A stretch of DNA of 64,000 nt from Lottiidibacillus patelloidae (GTDB lineage Bacteria > Bacillota > Bacilli > Bacillales > SA5d-4): assembly GCF_002262935.1 (NCBI RefSeq), contig NZ_NPIA01000005.1:62001-126000 (forward strand), read 5' to 3'. The position numbers and the translations under genes are program-made. The first letter of the stretch is position 1. Every line of letters starts with the position of its first letter. The notes under the pieces were generated by a model, which had not been told where the DNA came from, ran no database searches, and saw only the letters and a list, made by a program, of their open reading frames with translations. Positions 37,653 through 46,644 of this stretch are shown here, piece by piece.

Positions 37653-37733
37653 GGCTGGCATATTTACAATATTGTAAATGAAGCCCCTTAAGCTTTGCGT
37701 CACTATGTTTCCATAGCTTTGCCTTTATCGGTC
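37644..37733 (-). promoter_or_regulatory. Cyclic-di-GMP-I (GEMM-I) riboswitch upstream of the Spo0E-like gene
   Basis: Minus strand, 5' to 3': GATAAAGGCAAAG; stem GCTATG-GAAA-CATAGT with the GNRA tetraloop that docks into the receptor; GACGCAAAGC, the strongly conserved joining segment; then the P3 arm with TATGCCAGCCAGCTACCGA, the conserved tetraloop-receptor side. All conserved blocks of the class are present in order at normal spacing. A TACAAT -10-like box (complement of 37747-37752) places transcription start just upstream. The aptamer ends about 75 bases before the Spo0E-like start codon. Confidence 0.88.
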
Positions 37734-37924
37734 TACTAATAATTAGATTGTATTTCTTTTGCCAATTCAAAGTAGGAAAAAAGTATAATGTTGCTCTTAT
37801 ATATATCGTACTATTACGAGAAAATATTTCAAGGGTGGAAAAACGTATTATATTAACTACTTTTGTCGAAATCGTTGTCTATTTTTATCTAATTTCTCTC
37901 TTAAGTAAATGGTAGTGATATAAA

Positions 37925-39043
37925 TTACGCTTTTTGTTTAATATGCTCTTGAGAATAAAGGCTTTCAAGCTCATTAATAATGTTTTCCTGATCGTTTTCC
38001 ATTGCTTTTTTATAACCGTTATCAATTATAGTTTTTTTCAATTGTTCGTTTTCAACTAACTTTTTTATTCCTTCATAAAGAGAAACATGGTTTTTAGCAT
38101 CAACAATTATTCCACTGTCGTTATCTAACAAGTACTTAAGTCCACCGACATTTGTTCCAACGACAGGAATGCCACAAGCCATTGCTTCTAGTGCTACTAG
38201 ACCAAACCCTTCTATATGTGAAGGTAAAACAAAAATATCACATGCCGACATCCAACTAGCAATATCACCCTGTGGTAAAACACCTAAAAAAACAATATGG
38301 TCATTTAATTCTTTTTTATCAATTTCTTGTTGAATGTGAGCCTTAAATGTCGTGTCTTTATCAGAACCAATTAAATATAATTTGAAATTTTGATTTTTAT
38401 TTGCAACTAACTTTTCAAAAGCAGTAATTAGTTCTTCTATTCCTTTTTGTTTAATAATATTTCCGACATATAATATAGAAGTAGTCTCTACATGAATCTT
38501 TAATTGAGTTCTTTTCTTTTGCTGATCTGTATGGTGAAAGATATTTCTGTTCACACCCATATTTAAAACTAGTATTTTATCAGGAGAGATATCAAAGTCT
38601 GAAACAATTGTTTCTTTTAATTCTTCACCGACAGCAATGATCTTATCTGATGAGTGGAGTATCTTTTTAGTTAAATGAAAAATTACTTTATGTTTTCGAG
38701 CCATTTTATCAATGTCGCCACCGTGAGCGGTTACAATAAGCTTAGTATTAAAAGCAATTTTGAATAATAGTCCTATTAACCCACTAGGAAAAACGTAATG
38801 TGCATGGATAACATCGTACTTCTTACCTTTAAATAAAAGAGTTAATAACGAGGAAACAAACCAAGTCACATATTTAACTAGAGAATTAAACTTACCTGAT
38901 TTTGCATTTTTTATTGCTGTAATATCAATTGAAAAGCCTCTGCTTTTTAAAGCTTCTACTTGGTTCTTAATAAAGATACCAAAGCTTTTATATTTCTTGC
39001 TAGGATACATATTAGAAACAATCAAGACTTTTTGCTTATTCAT
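37925..39043 (-). CDS. Glycosyltransferase family 4 (WaaG/EpsF-like)
   Basis: 372 aa from ATG 39043 (AAGGTGG eight bases before; an in-frame GTG at 39055 overlaps it). GT-B fold: VLIVSNMYPSKK at the N-terminus, VIHAHYVFPSGLIGLL, VTAHGGDIDKMA, and the donor-binding C-terminal half FVLPSHIEGFGLVALEAMAC with the E7E motif, then GIPVVGTNVGGLKYLL. First gene of polysaccharide cluster 2 but on minus, divergent from the MurJ-like flippase. Confidence 0.9.
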   Translation of the reverse strand: MNKQKVLIVSNMYPSKKYKSFGIFIKNQVEALKSRGFSIDITAIKNAKSGKFNSLVKYVTWFVSSLLTLLFKGKKYDVIHAHYVFPSGLIGLLFKIAFNTKLIVTAHGGDIDKMARKHKVIFHLTKKILHSSDKIIAVGEELKETIVSDFDISPDKILVLNMGVNRNIFHHTDQQKKRTQLKIHVETTSILYVGNIIKQKGIEELITAFEKLVANKNQNFKLYLIGSDKDTTFKAHIQQEIDKKELNDHIVFLGVLPQGDIASWMSACDIFVLPSHIEGFGLVALEAMACGIPVVGTNVGGLKYLLDNDSGIIVDAKNHVSLYEGIKKLVENEQLKKTIIDNGYKKAMENDQENIINELESLYSQEHIKQKA

Positions 39044-39296
39044 AGTTAAGTCCACCTTAAATAATTATTAAAAACATATGAATTCTAAAGAAGAATAAAA
39101 ACCCTTCTAATCATTTGATTCAATCATAACATCATCAAATATATGACGTATATTTTAAGCTTGTCTAAGAATCTCTACTAAATTACATTATTTTATCTTA
39201 TATAGTAACAGATATACAGTATATTGCTAATGAGGCGTGGAAAAATTTATGTTAAAATTAATTAATATTTAAGACTATCCGAGATGAGGTTATATT

Positions 39297-40808
39297 TTGA
39301 AAAGAAGATTGGCCATTGCTAGTATTTTATTAGTTATAGCTACTTTAGGATTAAAAGTGTCAGGATTAATTCGAGATATTATTTTAGCGAAATATTTTGG
39401 TGACTCTGCTGAAGCAGCAGCATATTTAATAGCTTTTATTGTCCCTAATATGTTTATTTTATTATTTACAACTGGAATGAAAAACGCTTTTGTTCCGAGC
39501 TATATACAGTCTCTTGAACGTGGTCAAGGACATTATCATTTCTCTCAAGTCATACGAGGCACTGCTATAATTGGTCTATTTGTTTCTATTGGCGGCTTGT
39601 TGTTGACACCTATGTATTTACCAATAATATTTCCTGACTTTACAGAAGCGACTTTAGCTATATCACGTACAACATCTTTTATTTTCTTCATTGCTATATT
39701 TTTTGTGTCATTGAATGCTGTATATGAAGCATATTTAGATGCTGAAAATAAATTTTCACTCTCTGTAATTTCACAAATCATAGTAATTGGATCAACAATT
39801 GTTTCTGCTCTTTTATTTGCAAAAACAATAGGTGTTTATTCTTTTGCATACGGATATTTAGTTGGAACGATTCTCTCTCTTTTTGTTAAAAAGTTAGTTT
39901 TCATACCAAAAGGAACGCACAAAATCTTTGGAAAAATGGATGTGAAAGAGTATAAAAATTTCTTTCTTATCTTTATTCCGGTAGCAATTACAGTCATGGT
40001 CGGGCAAGTAAATTTATTTATTGATAATATTTTTGCTGGGAATTTGTCGACGAAGGCAGTAACTTATATAAACTATGCCAAAAATATTACACACTTTCCT
40101 CAAGCAATTCTGGGAGTAACAATAGGAACAATTATTTTTCCAATATTATCAAAAGCTGTTGCACAGAAAAAAGATAAAGAATTTCGAAATGCAATAGAAA
40201 GAGGGCTAGTACTGTCTTTATCTATTGTTTTGCCAGCAATTGTAGGCATGATGTGGTTAATGCCAGAAATCATTAAGGTTGCTTTTGAACGTGGTAAATT
40301 TACCGCTAGTGCAACAGAGTCTACAGTATTAGTTGCCTATTTATATGCAGGGTCAGTTTTGTTTTTTAGCTTAATAAACGTTATTAATAAGGGTTTTTAT
40401 TCACGAAACAAAGGAAATTTAATATTAAGAATAAGCTTATTTTCAATTTTGTTAAACATTCTCTTAAATTTCATTTTTATTTCATGGTTAGATTCCTATT
40501 TAGGAATTCCATTAGCGTCATCCGTTATGGCTTTTGTATTTTTCACTCTAAATATTATTGTTTTTCAACGAATTGAAGTACGATTTAATTGGAAAACCTT
40601 AAGTTTTGAAACGAGTAAAGTAGTTCTCTCTGTCATTGGTATGATTTTTGTTTTAATGATTATAAAACCATATTTTTCACAATGGCATGTAATTCTATAT
40701 TTATTAATAACAGCAGTTTTAGGAAGTATCACTTACGGTGCCTTATTGGTTCTATTTAAAGGTCAAGCTGTAGGATTATTATTCTCTAAGTTCCGCAGAA
40801 AAGGATGA
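39297..40808 (+). CDS. MurJ/MviN-family lipid-linked precursor flippase
   Basis: 503 aa, about fourteen membrane segments. MVIN hallmarks: LKVSGLIRDIILAKYFGDS at the start, TGMKNAFVPSYIQSLERG, and QAILGVTIGTIIFPILSKA. Starts with TTG 39297, six bases after GATGAGGT. MurJ flips lipid II, but in a polysaccharide cluster with a Wzy-like polymerase it more likely moves a lipid-linked repeat unit; sequence alone does not decide. Four bases separate it from the PIG-L gene. Confidence 0.85.
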   Translation: MKRRLAIASILLVIATLGLKVSGLIRDIILAKYFGDSAEAAAYLIAFIVPNMFILLFTTGMKNAFVPSYIQSLERGQGHYHFSQVIRGTAIIGLFVSIGGLLLTPMYLPIIFPDFTEATLAISRTTSFIFFIAIFFVSLNAVYEAYLDAENKFSLSVISQIIVIGSTIVSALLFAKTIGVYSFAYGYLVGTILSLFVKKLVFIPKGTHKIFGKMDVKEYKNFFLIFIPVAITVMVGQVNLFIDNIFAGNLSTKAVTYINYAKNITHFPQAILGVTIGTIIFPILSKAVAQKKDKEFRNAIERGLVLSLSIVLPAIVGMMWLMPEIIKVAFERGKFTASATESTVLVAYLYAGSVLFFSLINVINKGFYSRNKGNLILRISLFSILLNILLNFIFISWLDSYLGIPLASSVMAFVFFTLNIIVFQRIEVRFNWKTLSFETSKVVLSVIGMIFVLMIIKPYFSQWHVILYLLITAVLGSITYGALLVLFKGQAVGLLFSKFRRKG

Positions 40809-40812
40809 TATT

Positions 40813-41727
40813 ATGAAACACCACATGATGAAGTTAGCTTCACCATTTGTTATAGCGCTGACTAAAAAAGTATTGGCAAAATATTATAAAGGAAATATGC
40901 CACTTGAAGTATTAAATAATAATGAGAAGATACTAATTTTTGCGCCACATATAGATGATGAGACCATTGGTTTAGGAGGAACTTTAATTCAATATAAAGA
41001 ATTAAATGCAGAAGTACATGTAGTATTTGTTACTAATGGTGCGAAGAGTAATGGTTCGGAAGATCGGAACAAAATAAGAGAAAAGCGTATATTAGAGATA
41101 GAGACAATTCGTAATGATCTAGGGATTAGCAGTATATCCTATCTTGATTATGAAGATGGAGAAGTGCGTAGACAAGCCGACCCTGCTGATTTTACAAACT
41201 ATATTGAAAAAATGAAACCGAGTCTTATTTATACTACACCATTTATCGATGCTCATTTAGATCATGTCCACACAGCCCATACAGTTGCAGAGGCATTAAA
41301 AAAATCGACCCATAAACCTAAATATGTTCTTGAGTATGAGATAAATTGCCCATTTCCACCGAATGTTATAAATAGCTTAGTGGATATTAGTAAGACATAT
41401 AACAAAAAAGTTGAACTTACAAAAGTGTTTAAATCACAAGTAATCGCTTTTGATGGCTTCCACTTACTAGCATTGCTAAAAGCAAACTTAGCATGTGACA
41501 GAAAAGTGAAGGCGGTTGAAGGTTTTATTTCGTCAGCACCAGAAACATTCATTCAGAAATCTGCAAAGTTAAAGGCAGCGAACTTAACGAAATTTGACCA
41601 TGTCTTTAAACAAGTAAATCGTTCTGTAACATTACTATGGGCAATATTTAAAAGTTATCAAGAAAAAAAACAATATTATAAACTAATACAAAGTAAAGAA
41701 AATAAGAAACTGCAGGTGAATAGTTAA
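40813..41727 (+). CDS. PIG-L family N-acetylglucosaminyl deacetylase-like protein
   Basis: 304 aa. Zinc-dependent LmbE/PIG-L fold: APHIDDETIGLGGTL (AHPDDE-type motif) and FIDAHLDHVHTAHTVAEAL (second metal His and catalytic His). Deacetylates N-acetyl sugars, probably on lipid-linked intermediates of the cluster. C-terminal 90 residues are Lys-rich and not recognised. TAATG overlap with the polymerase gene downstream. Confidence 0.86.
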   Translation: MKHHMMKLASPFVIALTKKVLAKYYKGNMPLEVLNNNEKILIFAPHIDDETIGLGGTLIQYKELNAEVHVVFVTNGAKSNGSEDRNKIREKRILEIETIRNDLGISSISYLDYEDGEVRRQADPADFTNYIEKMKPSLIYTTPFIDAHLDHVHTAHTVAEALKKSTHKPKYVLEYEINCPFPPNVINSLVDISKTYNKKVELTKVFKSQVIAFDGFHLLALLKANLACDRKVKAVEGFISSAPETFIQKSAKLKAANLTKFDHVFKQVNRSVTLLWAIFKSYQEKKQYYKLIQSKENKKLQVNS

Positions 41728-43199
41728 TGGGGAAATTTAATAATGTTTCATATAAAGTTAGTTGGTTAGCTGTTCTTCTACTTTTTCTAGTTGTAACAGC
41801 TTTTCAAGAAAATGTTTTAGGATATTTGCTAGGCATTAGTTTTTTTGTATTTGCTTTATTTAGGCCAAAATATGCAATCTTATTATTATTTATGTATTAC
41901 CCAATACGTCCGTTTATTATTGAATATGTTAGCAGCTTACGATATGTCGGTGATTTAATTATCTTTGGGGCATTATTAAGAATAATATGGAATGGCCGTA
42001 CTAACGTTAAGAGCTTAATTAATTTTAAAACTTTTGAATATGGATATTTTGCATTTATTATTATTGGTGCAACATCTGCGATATTAAATGATATTTCAGT
42101 AACGATGGTAATTATTCAAATTCGCGCATTCATTTTGCTATACCTTATTTACTATATTGTTAGTCGATTGAAAATTACAAAAGCAGATATTAAGCATTTG
42201 CTATGGATTACGATTTGGACAGTAATTGTAATAATAATTCAAGCAATATTTGAAAAGCTTTCTGTTCGAACATTGTTCCTACCTGAATCGTGGCAAACTA
42301 TGCCATTATCGTCAAAAAATAGAGTTCGAATATACGGCATGTTAGGTAATCCGAATACATTATCAATTTATTTATCATTTGTTTTTTTATTTTTCTTTTA
42401 TGCAAAGAAGTACATTGCTGGAGCGAATTCAAAGTTATTATCCTTTTTAAACCTATCTGTACTAGGGATAATTATACTAACTTATTCTAGAGGAACTTGG
42501 ATAGGTATCATAGTCATGCTTGCTGTCTATATCGTCTTAACTAGAAAACTTTATATTTTAAAGGATGTACTAAAGACAGTACTTGTTGCAACACTACTAT
42601 TTATTATGCCAGTAGTAAGCATTACTTCATATATTGAGAGTAGTGAAGAAGGCACAGAAAAGGTAAAGGAAATTCAAAAATATGATCAAGAAGGAAAATC
42701 TGGTTTTGTTGATCGTGTCGGAAAGACGTTCAGTGATGACACAATAACATCTAGTAAAAAGTCAGGTAGATTGTATATTGTGGAAAAAGGATATGAAATT
42801 TTTAAAGACTTTCCTATAATCGGCACAGGATTCAGTACGTTTGGTGACTCTGCATCGTTGCGAAGAGTATCACCAATGTATGAAGAATATAATATTGGCT
42901 ACCAATTTTATTCTGACAATCAATATATCCAAGTTATTGTTCAAACTGGTTTGCTTGGGGTTATTGCATTTGCCGTTTTCTTATTACACATGTTATTCAT
43001 ATATTGGAAACGTAGAAAAGAAAGCTTTTCTGCATTGATGGTTAGTGTGCTACTTTCGGCATTTGTTATGGGCCTTGTTTATAACTTGTGGGAAGCGGAT
43101 ATTTTTGGATTATGCTTCTTTGCATTATTAGCAATATCAGTTCGTTCAAAAGAGGAATTAATGTCACTGCATGCCTCTTTGGTAATGAAATATGATTAG
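41727..43199 (+). CDS. O-antigen polymerase/ligase-like membrane protein 2
   Basis: 490 aa, about eleven to twelve hydrophobic segments. YGMLGNPNTLSIYLSFVF and ILTYSRGTWIGIIVML correspond to the same blocks as in the first polymerase of the window, and a long outer loop (about residues 305-400, ending GTGFSTFGDSASLRRVS) is typical of the family. Overlaps the previous stop by one base and the next gene by eight bases, so the four genes from MurJ-like to GNAT are one tight unit. Confidence 0.83.
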   Translation: MGKFNNVSYKVSWLAVLLLFLVVTAFQENVLGYLLGISFFVFALFRPKYAILLLFMYYPIRPFIIEYVSSLRYVGDLIIFGALLRIIWNGRTNVKSLINFKTFEYGYFAFIIIGATSAILNDISVTMVIIQIRAFILLYLIYYIVSRLKITKADIKHLLWITIWTVIVIIIQAIFEKLSVRTLFLPESWQTMPLSSKNRVRIYGMLGNPNTLSIYLSFVFLFFFYAKKYIAGANSKLLSFLNLSVLGIIILTYSRGTWIGIIVMLAVYIVLTRKLYILKDVLKTVLVATLLFIMPVVSITSYIESSEEGTEKVKEIQKYDQEGKSGFVDRVGKTFSDDTITSSKKSGRLYIVEKGYEIFKDFPIIGTGFSTFGDSASLRRVSPMYEEYNIGYQFYSDNQYIQVIVQTGLLGVIAFAVFLLHMLFIYWKRRKESFSALMVSVLLSAFVMGLVYNLWEADIFGLCFFALLAISVRSKEELMSLHASLVMKYD

Positions 43200-44031
43200 A
43201 CTATATCGCAGAGGTGATGAAACACAAATTAACGTATTGTTTAAAACGGTGTTTCAAAAAGAGCGTACTGTTGAGGAATGGCGTTGGAAGTATGAGACTT
43301 TAGGTGCTAAAGACCCGATTATTGTAGTTTATGAAGAGAATGGAGAAATACTGGGGCATGCAGCTTGTATTATCTTTGAGGATAGTGTAGCAGAACGAGT
43401 GGATATTATGGTTCATCCTGAGCATCAAGGAAAAGGTATTTACAAACGAATTGTAAAAAGATTAATAGCGGAAATAGAAATGCGTAACATTAAAAATGTT
43501 TATGGTTTTCCTGCAGAAGTTGCCAAAAAGGCATTTATTAAATATGGAGGTGCTACAGATTTAGGTAATATTGCATTATTAGTAGCCCCAATTTTAGTAA
43601 GAAAAAATTTTAATTGGCGATCAATAAAGGAAGCAAATTTAGAAAAGTTGGCTTCCTATAATACCGATTTAAATTCTATTCATATTAAAAGAAGTGAAGA
43701 GTTCCTTAGAAAAAGGTATGTCAAACATCCGACTAATAAATATTACTTCTATGAAGTAGAAGGTGAAGGATACGCTGTTGTTCGCATTAATGGAAATAAA
43801 ACGTTTTTAATAGATGTAGTCGGGAATCAACCTAAAAATATCATAAAAGAAGTAAGGAAACGTGTTACCACCCGATTTCTCATAAGTTGGGCAGTTAAGA
43901 ATAGCGATTTTTATAAAGATTTAAAAGGAGCTAAGCTTTTTCATATAAAAAGTCCTATGCCTATAGTCGTTAGGCAACATAATATTGATCAAACGTGGCA
44001 TTTGACCCAAGCGGACGTTGACTCATTTTAA
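43192..44031 (+). CDS. GNAT-family N-acyltransferase
   Basis: 279 aa. N-terminal 100 residues have the GNAT acyl-CoA site: VDIMVHPEHQGKGIYKRIVK (the R/QxxGxG/A signature as QGKGIY). The C-terminal part is not recognised by motif. Likely acylates an amino sugar or amino acid residue in the polysaccharide. Starts inside the end of the polymerase gene. Closed by a strong terminator. Confidence 0.8.
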   Translation: MIRLYRRGDETQINVLFKTVFQKERTVEEWRWKYETLGAKDPIIVVYEENGEILGHAACIIFEDSVAERVDIMVHPEHQGKGIYKRIVKRLIAEIEMRNIKNVYGFPAEVAKKAFIKYGGATDLGNIALLVAPILVRKNFNWRSIKEANLEKLASYNTDLNSIHIKRSEEFLRKRYVKHPTNKYYFYEVEGEGYAVVRINGNKTFLIDVVGNQPKNIIKEVRKRVTTRFLISWAVKNSDFYKDLKGAKLFHIKSPMPIVVRQHNIDQTWHLTQADVDSF

Positions 44032-44033
44032 CG

Positions 44034-44072
44034 AAACACCCCCCTTCCAAAAGAGGAAGAGGGGTGTTTTCT
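44034..44072. terminator. Terminator between GNAT and TagA-like genes
   Basis: AAACACCCC (44034-44042) pairs with GGGGTGTTT (44061-44069), with inner CTTCC/GGAAG, followed by TTCT. Works for plus; may also act on minus. Confidence 0.75.
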
Positions 44073-44086
44073 ATTGCCTGAAAGAA

Positions 44087-44797
44087 TTACTTCTTCATTA
44101 ATACACGTATTAGAAACTTTGGTATTACAATTTGTCTTTTCCAGCGCCACGGTTCTTTAACGAGGCGATAAAGCCATTCTAAACCAAATTTCATAAAGAT
44201 TTCTGGAGCACGGTTAATTCTGCCAGAAATAACATCGAATGAACCGCCTACTCCTTGAAAGATACTAGGTGAGATCTTATCAAGATGGTCTAATATCCAA
44301 TACTCCTGCCGAGGACTACCAAGGGCGACAAAGATAATATCAGGATTTCCCTCGTTAATAGTTTCAATGATTTTTGTTTCATCTTTTTCATAACCATCTA
44401 AAGTTCCACTAACTTGGAGGTTAGGATATTTTCTAATAAGTTCTTGTTTTGCTTCTTCAGCTATGCCAGGCTTTGCGCCATAAAGGAAAACTTTCTTTCC
44501 TCTTTCCGCCGCTTCCTCACATAAGTTCAACATCATATCAATTCCTGTAACACGCTGCTTTATTTTTCCACCTTTAAGCTTTGAAGCTAGCACCACACCG
44601 ATCCCATCTGGCACTTGATAATCTGCACGATTAAGAAGTTTCTTTAGCTCAGGATCGTCTTGAGCCTTCATAACTTTTTCAGGGTTGATCGCGACAATCA
44701 TTGATTTCTTCTTTTTATTTATATCAGCAAAAATAGCTTCAATTAGGGCAGAATACGTTAAGTTTGATACATTAACACCTAAATAAGTTTCTTTCAT
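44087..44797 (-). CDS. WecG/TagA/CpsF-family glycosyltransferase
   Basis: 236 aa from ATG 44797 (AAGGTGAG upstream; GTG 44806 would overlap it). GT26 family: TGIDMMLNLCEEAAERGKKV, FLYGAKPGIAEEAK, PDIIFVALGSPRQEYWI and QGVGGSFDVISGRINRAPE, then a C-terminal amphipathic WLYRLVKEPWRWKRQ that docks on the membrane. Members transfer ManNAc or ManNAcA to an undecaprenyl-linked sugar (teichoic linkage unit, ECA). The adjacent UDP-ManNAc dehydrogenase suggests ManNAcA. Confidence 0.88.
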   Translation of the reverse strand: MKETYLGVNVSNLTYSALIEAIFADINKKKKSMIVAINPEKVMKAQDDPELKKLLNRADYQVPDGIGVVLASKLKGGKIKQRVTGIDMMLNLCEEAAERGKKVFLYGAKPGIAEEAKQELIRKYPNLQVSGTLDGYEKDETKIIETINEGNPDIIFVALGSPRQEYWILDHLDKISPSIFQGVGGSFDVISGRINRAPEIFMKFGLEWLYRLVKEPWRWKRQIVIPKFLIRVLMKK

Positions 44798-44827
44798 TTC
44801 ACTCACCTTAATAATTCGTATTATATA

Positions 44828-46102
44828 TTATGATTTAGCATTACCAAGTAATGAAACTTCAAACCCAGCAGCTTCCCATCTCTTATGGTCCAAACAATTT
44901 TTTGTATCAAGTATTAATTTTGTGCGCAATGCTTCTGCTACTTCAGCAGGCTCAAAATTTTTAAATTCATTATGGTCCGTTAACACTAAAATCATATCAG
45001 CATGAGAAACAGCTTCTTGTAAGTTTTGCGTTTGAGTAGGTAATTGATTTTCAGTAATATGAGGGTCATACGTTGTATAATTAATGCCCTGCTCATCTAA
45101 ATATTGTAGAACTTGTAATGATGGACTTTCTCTCATATCGTCAATATTACCTTTGAATGCTAGGCCAAAAACAGCTACTCTTCCATGTGAAATGCCTTTA
45201 TTAACTAATGTTTGTTTAACTTTCTCAGCTGTGAACTTTGGCATATTATCATTCGTTGTTCTTGCCAAATGTATCATTTTAGCTAAATCTGGTTGTAACT
45301 CATATAAAAACCAAGGGTCGACAGCTATACAATGTCCACCTACACCAGGGCCTGGAGAGTGAATGTTAACACGAGGGTGATAATTTGCTAATTTAATGGC
45401 TTCCCACACGTTAACACCGACATTCTCGCTAATTTTAGCTAGTTCGTTGGCAAAAGCTATATTTATATCACGATAAGTGTTTTCCATTACCTTTACCATT
45501 TCTGCAGTAGTTGCATCAGTAAGATGAATTTCACCTTCAACAAAAACTTTATAAAGGTCTCTAGTAGCTTCAGCAGAACGTTTATTAATTCCACCAACAA
45601 TACGGTCATTTTGAACTAATTCCTTAAACACTTTCCCAGGAATTACTCTTTCTGGGGAGTGAGAAATTAATAGCTCTTCACCAATGACATAACCAGTTTC
45701 TTCTAGAACCGGGATCATCACATCTTCAACAGTTCTTGGCGGTACAGTGGATTCTAAAATGATAAGATTATTTGGTTTTACATACGGAACGATTGCTTTT
45801 GTTGCAGAACGGACGTATTCTAAGTTAGCAGATTTATCATCACGTATTGGTGAAGGAACGGCAATTATAAATACATCAGCCTCTTCTGGTGTAGTCGATA
45901 CTGTTAAATTGCCAGTATCTATTGCTGTAATTAACTTTTCTTGCAATCCTTCTTCTTCAATATGAAGTTGTTTATTACTAATAAGCTTAACAGTACGCTC
46001 ATTTATATCGACCCCATGTACTTTAACTCCATGATTAGCAAACATTACTGCAGTTGGTAATCCGATATATCCTAATCCAACAACACATACTTTATTAAAC
46101 AT
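44828..46102 (-). CDS. wecC: UDP-N-acetyl-D-mannosamine dehydrogenase-like (WecC)
   Basis: 424 aa. UDP-sugar 6-dehydrogenase making a uronic acid in two NAD-dependent steps. N-terminal Rossmann VCVVGLGYIGLPTAVMFANH, central SHSPERVIPGK, catalytic-Cys motif PGPGVGGHCIAVDPWF, and C-terminal VFGLAFKGNIDDMRESPS. The GVGGHCIAVDP and SHSPERV pattern fits WecC (UDP-ManNAc) rather than the UDP-glucose dehydrogenase TuaD/Ugd. Upstream of the TagA/WecG-like gene by 30 bases, probably supplying its donor. Confidence 0.85.
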   Translation of the reverse strand: MFNKVCVVGLGYIGLPTAVMFANHGVKVHGVDINERTVKLISNKQLHIEEEGLQEKLITAIDTGNLTVSTTPEEADVFIIAVPSPIRDDKSANLEYVRSATKAIVPYVKPNNLIILESTVPPRTVEDVMIPVLEETGYVIGEELLISHSPERVIPGKVFKELVQNDRIVGGINKRSAEATRDLYKVFVEGEIHLTDATTAEMVKVMENTYRDINIAFANELAKISENVGVNVWEAIKLANYHPRVNIHSPGPGVGGHCIAVDPWFLYELQPDLAKMIHLARTTNDNMPKFTAEKVKQTLVNKGISHGRVAVFGLAFKGNIDDMRESPSLQVLQYLDEQGINYTTYDPHITENQLPTQTQNLQEAVSHADMILVLTDHNEFKNFEPAEVAEALRTKLILDTKNCLDHKRWEAAGFEVSLLGNAKS

Positions 46103-46411
46103 AAAAAATTCTTCCCTTCAGTGATCAATTAGATATATAAAAAATTTAATAGATTGTTTAATGAAAATCATAAATATGAAACCTAAAAATACCTTCTTAT
46201 AGTATAAGCATATGATAATGAAAATACCATTAAAAGAAGTTACTTAATAATTGATTGTAATAGAAAATTATAAATTAATAAAATAATATCAATTAATATT
46301 TAATCAATACTATTCGTTATCAGTTCTAAAATTAGTTCCGTAGGGCTAAACAAATATCCTTCTGCAAAATTCGACAATATTTTTAAACATAAGGAAAAGT
46401 AGCAGCTTCTG
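46103..46411. other. AT-rich region without recognised genes
   Basis: Carries the minus-strand promoter of wecC and, at its end, the approach to the riboswitch leader. No ORF of coding character, no RNA motif recognised. Confidence 0.4.
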
Positions 46412-46420
46412 TGGTATATT
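46412..46420 (+). promoter_or_regulatory. Extended -10 promoter candidate of the tandem riboswitch leader
   Basis: TGGTATATT matches TGnTATAAT with one mismatch; no good -35 box. Transcription would start near 46427, about 30 bases before the first aptamer. Confidence 0.4.
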
Positions 46421-46455
46421 ATTTAAAGGTAAAAAAATGATGATTATAATTTATA

Positions 46456-46526
46456 AGAGATACTTTGACAGATAGCGACATAAATTGGGCGCCTTGCTAT
46501 CTTGAGTAAGTGGCGCAACCGACTCT
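46456..46526 (+). promoter_or_regulatory. Cyclic-di-GMP-II riboswitch, first of a tandem pair
   Basis: Class II core: TAAATTGGGC, then TTGAGTAAGTGGCGCAACC and GACTC. P1 AGAG (46456-46459) / CTCT (46523-46526); P2 GATAGC (46471-46476) / GCTATC (46496-46501); pseudoknot GCGCC (46489-46493) / GGCGC (46512-46516). P1's 3' strand is also the 5' arm of the terminator at 46521-46547, so ligand binding should let RNA polymerase read on (ON switch). Confidence 0.92.
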
Positions 46527-46547
46527 GCTTTAGAGTCATTTTTTTTT
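46521..46547 (+). terminator. Ligand-controlled terminator of the first c-di-GMP-II aptamer
   Basis: GACTCT (46521-46526), loop GCTTT, AGAGTC (46532-46537), then ATTTTTTTTT. The CTCT in the first arm is the P1 3' strand of the aptamer, so the two folds compete. Confidence 0.88.
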
Positions 46548-46571
46548 GAAATAGTTTAATAATTTAGTTAA

Positions 46572-46644
46572 AAGAGATACTATGACAGATGGCGATATAC
46601 TTGGGCGCTTAAGCTATCTTGAGTAAGTAGCGCAACCGACTCTT
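46572..46644 (+). promoter_or_regulatory. Cyclic-di-GMP-II riboswitch, second of the tandem pair
   Basis: Same architecture as the first with compensatory changes: P1 AAGAG (46572-46576) / CTCTT (46640-46644); P2 GATGGC / GCTATC (46588-46593, 46613-46618, G-T allowed); pseudoknot GCGCT (46605-46609) / AGCGC (46629-46633), where the first copy has GCGCC/GGCGC. GCGCAACCGACTC is conserved. There is no U-tract; instead its 3' P1 strand is part of a hairpin that hides the ribosome site. Confidence 0.92.

Noticed and set aside
37576-37770. Minus-strand frame of 64 codons ending next to the Spo0E-like gene
   Set aside because: It coincides with the c-di-GMP-I riboswitch; conserved RNA motifs explain the sequence better than a peptide.
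37925-46102. Possible horizontally acquired island for polysaccharide cluster 2
   Set aside because: No IS element, integrase, tRNA or direct repeat was seen and base composition by eye is like the rest.
46521-46547. First c-di-GMP-II terminator as an ordinary terminator of wecC
   Set aside because: wecC is on the other strand and ends at 44828; the hairpin overlaps the aptamer P1 strand.
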